A stretch of 11,705 nt of DNA from Solirubrobacterales bacterium 70-9. Lineage in GTDB: Bacteria; Actinomycetota; Thermoleophilia; Solirubrobacterales; 70-9. Each line of letters opens with the position of its first letter. Positions within the stretch are counted from its first letter, which is position 1. Both the position numbers and the translations under genes were made by a program. Shown piece by piece: positions 7,738-11,705 of this stretch. The stretch spans positions 11,887 through 23,591 of the forward strand of contig MKSH01000278.1 of the NCBI GenBank assembly GCA_001898095.1. Direction: 5' to 3'. Below the pieces are notes generated by a model that saw nothing but the letters and a program-made list of their open reading frames with translations, was not told the DNA's origin and made no database searches.

Positions 7738-7755
7738 ACCTCCGTGGTCCTCCGT
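7738..7755 (-). promoter_or_regulatory. tandem Shine-Dalgarno sites ahead of the tcpC-like gene
   Basis: On the minus strand ACGGAGG occurs twice, 10 bases apart (7755-7749 and 7745-7739). The nearer copy is 9 bases before GTG 7728 and abuts GTG 7737 with no usable space. The farther copy is 11 bases before GTG 7737. This is the evidence for choosing 7728, while leaving 7737 possible. Confidence 0.6.
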
Positions 7756-8043
7756 GTCCGCCTTCGCGGCGGCTGTCGGGAGAACAGAGGCGTGAGGTCA
7801 GAGAGTGGTCACAAACGTACTCGTCACCTTTTGTGTCCTACGAGCACGTAAGGGCTGAGGCCGCCAGCCGAACTCGCGGCGAGGCAGGCCTTGACCTCAC
7901 TGCAGTCACGGCCGGTAGGGAGGTCACGCCCGCGTCACACTCTCCGTACAACACCTTAAGAGCCACGAACAGTCAGTGGAAGTTTGGGCTTGTCGCTACT
8001 ACGGGCGTCGGTGAGATGTGCGTCCGGCGGCCTGAGAAGCCAT
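7738..8043. promoter_or_regulatory. intergenic control region of the transfer operon (repeat boxes)
   Basis: No convincing gene lies in these 306 bases, and the composition is less GC-rich than the flanks. It must hold the promoter of the leftward transfer operon unless that reads through from the ArsR-family gene. GTCAC occurs at 7808, 7823, 7905, 7923 and 7934, with CTCAC at 7896. GTGAGGTCA at 7792-7800 recurs inverted at 7892-7900. CACAAA (7810-7815) and TTTGTG (7830-7835) form an inverted repeat with a 14-base spacer. On the plus strand TTGACC (7891-7896) is followed 17 bases later by the poor -10 match GGTAGG. I found no good -35/-10 pair on the minus strand. The regulatory role is inferred. 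Confidence 0.45.
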
Positions 8044-8388
8044 TCAGCCTTGCAACCCGTCGGCGAGCTGATGGAGGAGCCAGGGGCCCGTCCAGTCCCG
8101 GAGTTCGTAGTGGACCCAGACGCCTTCCCGGCGGCGACTGACGATCCCCGCGCTTCGCAGGATCGAGAGCTGGTGCGAGACGCTCTGCTGGCTGACGGGC
8201 AGCAGGGTGGTGAGTGCGCTGACCGTCGATCGGCCGTTGCGCTCGAGCGCATCGATCAGGCGGATCCGAGTCGGATCCGCAAGGACCCGAAGCATCTCGG
8301 CGAGGTCGTCGACGTTCTGGATCGCGCGCTCTCTGGCGTTCGGCGCCTCTACCACCGGTGCTGATTGCTGTTTGACCGAGACGGACAT
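8044..8388 (-). CDS. ArsR-family winged-helix transcriptional regulator without classical cysteine metal site
   Basis: The 114-residue product has the ArsR/SmtB core: DLAEMLRVLADPTRIRLIDAL (28-48), then the HTH STVSALTTLLPVSQQSVSHQLSILRSAGIVSRRREG (54-89) with recognition helix SQQSVSHQLSIL. The wing WVHYELRD follows. It has no cysteine at all, so the usual Cys-based metal/arsenite site of helix alpha3 is absent and it may sense something else or act as a plain repressor. I chose ATG 8388 because the core starts soon after it; an in-frame ATG at 8445 would add 19 atypical residues and has no ribosome site. The SD before 8388 is weak (AGAAGAG). It lies after the LysM terminator and before the transfer control region, in the same orientation, so it could regulate the transfer operon. 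That target is inferred. Confidence 0.9.
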   Translation of the reverse strand: MSVSVKQQSAPVVEAPNARERAIQNVDDLAEMLRVLADPTRIRLIDALERNGRSTVSALTTLLPVSQQSVSHQLSILRSAGIVSRRREGVWVHYELRDWTGPWLLHQLADGLQG

Positions 8389-8481
8389 CGCTCTTCTGCA
8401 CAGACAGAGCGGCGAAGGGTGGAACTGGCCCCCCAAGGCCGCCATACGTGCTCAACAGACCAGTGAGTCGGGATCCAGGGC

Positions 8482-8521
8482 AAAGAAAAGCCGCGTGGGC
8501 CCCGGACGAGACCCGCGCGGC
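8482..8521 (-). terminator. intrinsic terminator of the surface-protein operon
   Basis: On the minus strand GCCGCGCGGG (8521-8512) pairs with CCCACGCGGC (8499-8490): a 10-bp stem with one G-U pair and a 12-base loop. TTTTCTTT (8489-8482) follows directly. It starts about 25 bases after the LysM stop at 8546 and is oriented to end that transcript. The ArsR-family gene therefore probably has its own promoter in 8389-8481, where I see no clear -35/-10. Confidence 0.85.
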
Positions 8522-8545
8522 AATTTCGAACTTACTCGTCTTCGG

Positions 8546-9436
8546 CTAGGACAGCCGGAGCTTGACTCCGACAGGCAGAGAGTTGGGATCGCCGGTTCCG
8601 ATCCGGTCGGCATTGAGGCGCCACAGGCGGTGAACCTCTGCTGCGATTTCCGAGTTGGAGGCCCCGGCCGGCAGATGGCCTTCCGCGATGAACCAGAGAC
8701 ACTCGCCCGGAGCGACGAGGTGTCTCTTCTGGCCTACGAAACTCCCCGGGGCATCGGGTGCCGTCGCCGGGATGACGGCCGGCGGCGATGCTTCGGGCTG
8801 CGGCGCGAGCGGGACTTCCGGTGCGGGTTCCGGCTCGCCCACGTTCTGCGGCGAGACCGGAGCGGTCGGATGCTCGTCCTTCTTTGCCGTCACCGGTCCC
8901 TGAGGCGCCGGCGCGGTGATCGTTTCGTTCTGGACCACCGCTTCTCCGACGGAGGGAGGAGCGCTCGGGGAGGTTTCGTAGGTCGGCCCCGCCGCTTCCG
9001 TCCCGTAGCTCGGCGCCTCGGTGGGCGCCGACGTTTCCGGCGACGGCGGCCGCGCTTTTTCCACCGGGACCACGACTTCGGGTTCCGGGGAAGGTGGCGG
9101 TTCCGGCGATGGAGGCGGTGCGACTTCGACCGCTTCTGGCTGGGCTTCTTCGACTTCGGGCGCCGGGGCTTCTTCTTCGATTTCTGATTCTTCCGGCCCG
9201 ACCGCTTCTTCCGACAGCGTGGTTTCTTCGCCGGCGGGTCCCTGGCCGATGCCGATTTCGAGGCCAGGGAGGGTCCCCGGCGCCGAGGTTCCTTCACCTT
9301 CGGTGTCGTGTTCGTGCTTGGCGAGCGCAAGCGGCGGCGCGAGGCTGCCGAAGACGAGTAGAGCTCCCAGTAATGCTGCAGTTGATCTGATCGTCCGCGC
9401 CCGGGGGCTGCCCGGCGCGAGGGTCAGTTTTCGCAT
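8546..9436 (-). CDS. secreted LysM-domain protein with acidic proline-rich spacer
   Basis: The 296-residue protein has a signal peptide (basic MRKLTLAPGSPRARTIRS, hydrophobic core ~19-36, likely cleavage after PLALA near residue 39). Residues ~40-235 are a low-complexity Pro/Glu/Ala/Ser spacer with repeated PPPSPEP units, probably extended through the wall. Residues ~239-296 form a C-terminal LysM: HLVAPGECLWFIAEGHL, then AAEVHRLWRLNADRIGTGDPNSLPVGVKLRL. The LysM should bind peptidoglycan, so the protein is likely wall-associated. No catalytic domain is visible. Cys246 stands where LysM usually has Ser/Thr. ATG 9436 has AGAAGGAG 6 bases upstream and starts 17 bases after the stop of the preceding gene, so it is the last gene of the surface operon. 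Confidence 0.88.
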   Translation of the reverse strand: MRKLTLAPGSPRARTIRSTAALLGALLVFGSLAPPLALAKHEHDTEGEGTSAPGTLPGLEIGIGQGPAGEETTLSEEAVGPEESEIEEEAPAPEVEEAQPEAVEVAPPPSPEPPPSPEPEVVVPVEKARPPSPETSAPTEAPSYGTEAAGPTYETSPSAPPSVGEAVVQNETITAPAPQGPVTAKKDEHPTAPVSPQNVGEPEPAPEVPLAPQPEASPPAVIPATAPDAPGSFVGQKRHLVAPGECLWFIAEGHLPAGASNSEIAAEVHRLWRLNADRIGTGDPNSLPVGVKLRLS

Positions 9437-9442
9437 TTCGGA

Positions 9443-9450
9443 CTCCTTCT
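9443..9450 (-). promoter_or_regulatory. ribosome binding site of the LysM gene
   Basis: AGAAGGAG on the minus strand, 6 bases before ATG 9436. The same octamer precedes the 201-residue gene, which supports both starts. Confidence 0.8.
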
Positions 9451-9453
9451 TGT

Positions 9454-10059
9454 TCAGTTCCTCGGATCTACGACACAGCGGTAGGAGTGGGGATCGGCGG
9501 CGTTGTCCGGCGTCAGTGCGACGGCGCCGGTGGAGTCGGTCACCAAAAGCGCTTCTACGTGACCGGGTGACGACGCCGATGGATAGACCTGGCTCGTCAG
9601 CTCTCCTCCCGCGGAAAGACCAATTTCAGGGTGCGTCAATGCGGCCGTCAGCTCGATATAGGTCGGAAGCCGTCTGCCGAGGCCACTTGGCTGGCCTTCG
9701 GTAGCAGCGCATTCCTGGCGCGCAGCACTGAAGTAGGCAGGAGCGTGCGCTTGGGTTTCGATGCAGGTGTCTGCCACTGCGAGCGTGCCTTCAGGGCAAC
9801 GCACCAGGAAGGCTTCTGCGGTCGCGCCATCGAGACGATCAGCATCGGTGGCGTGGGGAACCTTTGACAGAGTGCCCTCCCTGACCGCGGAGCCCGTCAC
9901 CGAGTTCTTGTGGAAGTTCCGCGCAGTCAGCGAATGAGCTCGCAGGTCCTTCCCCGTCAGCTTCGCCGCGGCATAGGAGGTGCCGCCGATGGCGACGAAC
10001 ACCGCGATCGTCGCCATCACGTTCGCGTAGGAGAGGTGCGGGCGTAGTCGAGCCTTCAT
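9454..10059 (-). CDS. membrane-anchored exported protein with C-terminal four-cysteine domain (Thermoleophilia-type N-terminus)
   Basis: The 201-residue protein begins with a basic stretch and one hydrophobic segment (LSYANVMATIAVFVAIGGTSYAAA, ~9-32) that acts as signal or anchor. Next come short repeat-like units (SLTARNFHKNSVTGSAVREGTL, ~43-64) and HATDADRLDGATAEAFL (69-85). This N-terminal arrangement recurs in surface proteins of Solirubrobacterales-like bacteria. The C-terminal ~115 residues hold Cys88, Cys99, Cys117 and Cys195 (RCPEGTLAVADTC, ARQECAA, SYRCVV), consistent with two disulfides in a lectin-like or FGE-like fold; that fold is a guess. No catalytic motif is evident. ATG 10059 is preceded by AGAAGGAG with 7-base spacing, 22 bases after the upstream gene's stop. 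Confidence 0.8.
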   Translation of the reverse strand: MKARLRPHLSYANVMATIAVFVAIGGTSYAAAKLTGKDLRAHSLTARNFHKNSVTGSAVREGTLSKVPHATDADRLDGATAEAFLVRCPEGTLAVADTCIETQAHAPAYFSAARQECAATEGQPSGLGRRLPTYIELTAALTHPEIGLSAGGELTSQVYPSASSPGHVEALLVTDSTGAVALTPDNAADPHSYRCVVDPRN

Positions 10060-10066
10060 TAGCGAT

Positions 10067-10074
10067 CTCCTTCT
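10067..10074 (-). promoter_or_regulatory. ribosome binding site of the 201-residue surface gene
   Basis: AGAAGGAG on the minus strand, 7 bases before ATG 10059; identical to the site ahead of the LysM gene. Confidence 0.8.
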
Positions 10075-10081
10075 GCTTGGT

Positions 10082-11705
10082 TTAAGCCGTCGGACATGGT
10101 CTACCTCTAACGGTGACGCCGATCACGTGGCTCTGGCCGGGCTCGAGGGGGAACCCTCCCTCTCCCGGAAGCCGCGCCCGGAACTTGTATTCCTCCTTAC
10201 CGCAGGTGCGTTTGAAGGGATATTCGATGCTCCAGTGGCCTTCTGGGTCGGTTCGGATCGTGCGGAAGGTCGACCATTCGTGGGTGAGCCGGACTTGCAG
10301 CTCGACCAGCTTCCCGGCCGCGGGTAAAGGTCTCCCCTCCACTTCTCCGCTGAACGTGACCGAGCCTCCGTTGAGGACGTGCTTCGGGGTGACCCTGACA
10401 GTGCTGGCGGAGTGGACGAGGACTTCGGCGCTCCCTTCGGCGGGGAGGCTGGTCGCGGTCCCGGAGTAGACGAACCGGAGGTGTCGCGAGGATTCCGGAG
10501 TGACTTCGTAGGCAAAGCCGCCGTCGGACCCGGTGGTCAGCGTCGCGACCTGGGTTTCGCCCTGCTCTTCGGGGATGGCTTGCCAGACCGCGATCGAGGC
10601 GCCTGCCATCGGACTGCCTGATTTGTTGAGTAGATGCCCGGAGAATTGTGCCTTCGAGCCGAATTCGACCGTCGCCTGAAAGCCGGTTTCGCTTACTTCG
10701 TGCTTCTTGACGCGCCTCTTGCCGTGGCGATGGACGACCTTGGTCACCACATGATGGGCGAGGACACCAGCGTCGACCGTCGTCGGCACCCGCAGGGGCA
10801 GATTGATCTTCATCGGCTGCCCGTCGATCCGACTTTCCGAGCTGGCCTGGTTCCCGGCGTAATCGGTGGCGGTGGCTCGCAGCTGGTATTCGCCGGCGGG
10901 CAGGCTCGCGTCGTCGATGCGAGTCACTAGTTCGTCACCTTCGAGCGAGCTGGTCAATGGTTGCCAGACGCCTGAGCCGACCCGGCTCATCTCCATTTCG
11001 CCGCCTTGAATGCCGGAGAGCTTGTCGGCGAGATGCACCGCGATCCGCGTCGGGTCCTGCGCGGCGATCGGCTCAAACCCGACTTCCGGCGGTTCAGGAT
11101 CGAAGCGCAACCGCGCCCCCACCGAAGCGTTCTGCGGCTGGGTGTTTCCGGCCGCGTCCTGGCGCCACATCTGCACTTCCCATTCCCCGGGGCCGGGGAC
11201 CGCCAGGCCGCCGATCGCTGCCACCGAGGGTCCGTTCGCGGTGCCCGTCTGGCATTCCTGCGTACCCACGCGGCAGATCCGCCAGTGCGCAGCGACGATC
11301 GGAGCGCGGTCGCCTTCGTCGGGGTTGACCCAGCCGACAGCGAATGCGTCGTGGTTCCGCCACGCTTCCCCGCCTTCCACGGCGACCGGTACCGCGCCGG
11401 GTGGGGTGTTGTCGATCCGCACCGTCACCGGACTGGATTCGGCCTGGTTGCCGGCCGCGTCGGTCGCCTTCAACTGGAGTTGCTGGGTGCCTTCCCCGAG
11501 CTTGGTGGTGTCCACGTTGATCGAGCCCGAACCGCTCGGACAGGGGATGCGCTGGGTGTAGTCGCAGGTGTTTTCGTCCGCCTCGGTAGCGACCCCGCTC
11601 ACCGACCCCTGGACGCTCTTAATGCCGGTGTTGTCGGAGGCTTCGTAGCCGACGCCTTGGGTTCCGGCGGTCCATTCGCCGCCGAGAAATCCTCCCCCGC
11701 CGGCC
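10082..11705 (-). CDS. large secreted Ig-like-domain surface protein (partial, 5' end off window)
   Basis: The frame is open from the right edge, giving 540 complete codons to TAA at 10082. GTG 11602 is internal: the upstream residues (GGEWTAGTQGVGYEASDNTGIKSV) continue the same domain style. Visible residues ~1-295 are bacterial Ig-like repeats ending in DAAGNQAESSPVTVRIDNTPP, QDAAGNTQPQNASVGARLRFDPEPP and TDYAGNQASSESRIDG. A basic His-rich linker follows (VVTKVVHRHGKRRVKKHEVSET, ~319-340). Two beta-sandwich modules of carboxypeptidase-regulatory/Ig type complete the protein (AQFSGHLLNKSGSPMAGASIAVW; VTFSGEVEGRPLPAAGKLVELQV). No sortase signal or membrane anchor lies at the C-terminus, so attachment must be elsewhere. 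A role in adhesion or wall structure is inferred; it heads the visible part of the surface operon. Confidence 0.85.
   Translation of the reverse strand, partial: AGGGGFLGGEWTAGTQGVGYEASDNTGIKSVQGSVSGVATEADENTCDYTQRIPCPSGSGSINVDTTKLGEGTQQLQLKATDAAGNQAESSPVTVRIDNTPPGAVPVAVEGGEAWRNHDAFAVGWVNPDEGDRAPIVAAHWRICRVGTQECQTGTANGPSVAAIGGLAVPGPGEWEVQMWRQDAAGNTQPQNASVGARLRFDPEPPEVGFEPIAAQDPTRIAVHLADKLSGIQGGEMEMSRVGSGVWQPLTSSLEGDELVTRIDDASLPAGEYQLRATATDYAGNQASSESRIDGQPMKINLPLRVPTTVDAGVLAHHVVTKVVHRHGKRRVKKHEVSETGFQATVEFGSKAQFSGHLLNKSGSPMAGASIAVWQAIPEEQGETQVATLTTGSDGGFAYEVTPESSRHLRFVYSGTATSLPAEGSAEVLVHSASTVRVTPKHVLNGGSVTFSGEVEGRPLPAAGKLVELQVRLTHEWSTFRTIRTDPEGHWSIEYPFKRTCGKEEYKFRARLPGEGGFPLEPGQSHVIGVTVRGRPCPTA
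10682..10750 (-). repeat. dispersed linker repeat, copy in the Ig-like surface protein
   Basis: Encodes the His-rich basic linker VVTKVVHRHGKRRVKKHEVSET plus Gly, between the Ig-like repeats and the C-terminal beta-sandwich modules. It shares the VVTKV start, the HRH(R/G)K core and the VSET end with residues 220-239 of the wall hydrolase, in the same frame and orientation. Confidence 0.7.

Noticed and set aside
7738..8043. tRNA or other structured RNA gene in the gap
   Set aside because: No cloverleaf, no T-loop consensus and no extended pairing beyond the short inverted repeats described.
8389..8445. Upstream ATG (8445) for the ArsR-family gene
   Set aside because: No ribosome binding site, and the added 19 residues (including its only cysteines) are unlike the family N-terminus.
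9090..9180. Short tandem repeats resembling a repeat array
   Set aside because: They encode PPPSPEP/EEA-type spacer residues in frame with the LysM protein; no regular repeat-spacer pattern, so not CRISPR.
8207..9187. 326-codon plus-strand open frame, very F/R/G-rich at its end
   Set aside because: Antisense to the ArsR-family and LysM genes; the F/R/G-rich part mirrors the Pro/Glu/Ser spacer.
11600..11602. GTG as the start of the Ig-like protein
   Set aside because: The frame is open to the window edge and the residues before it continue the domain; no ribosome binding site is needed or seen.

Overview
The window is about 70% GC and almost everything in it is read leftward (minus strand). 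The best lineage clue is the 201-residue protein at 9454-10059. Its N-terminus carries a YANVMATIAVFVAIGG-type membrane anchor followed by NSVTGSAVREG-like repeats, a combination I associate with Thermoleophilia (Solirubrobacterales-like Actinobacteria). Codon use (about 90% G/C at third positions) and the Ig-like secreted protein fit this. The assignment rests on recognition, not on a search.

Region 1 (1-7737) is one tightly packed operon for a Gram-positive conjugative type IV secretion machine of the Tn916/pCW3 (Tcp) kind. In transcription order it encodes a TcpC-like protein, a small TcpD-like two-helix protein, a TcpE-like membrane protein, a VirB4-like ATPase, a VirB6/TrbL-like channel protein and a TcpG-like wall hydrolase (lytic transglycosylase plus CHAP, cut by the left edge). 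All five junctions are 4-base start/stop overlaps (ATGA or GTGA), so translation is probably coupled throughout. No relaxase, coupling protein (TcpA/FtsK-like), integrase or clear oriT is visible, so whether this is a mobile element or a domesticated secretion system cannot be decided here.

Region 2 (7738-8043) is a 306-base gap of lower GC upstream of the operon. It has repeated GTCAC/GTGAGGTCA boxes and a CACAAA/TTTGTG inverted repeat, and is the likely control region. Region 3 (8044-8388) is an ArsR-family HTH regulator without the classical cysteine metal site.

Region 4 (8482-11705) is a second leftward operon for exported surface proteins: a large Ig-like-domain protein (cut by the right edge), a membrane-anchored protein with a cysteine-containing C-terminal domain, and a secreted LysM protein with a long acidic proline-rich spacer. 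It ends in a good intrinsic terminator.

The main oddities are: a short, nearly identical His/Arg/Lys-rich linker shared by the transfer hydrolase and the Ig-like surface protein, visible at the DNA level; reading-phase switches in the tails of the VirB6-like and VirB4-like genes; and an anomalous A/T-ending start to the tcpC-like gene.
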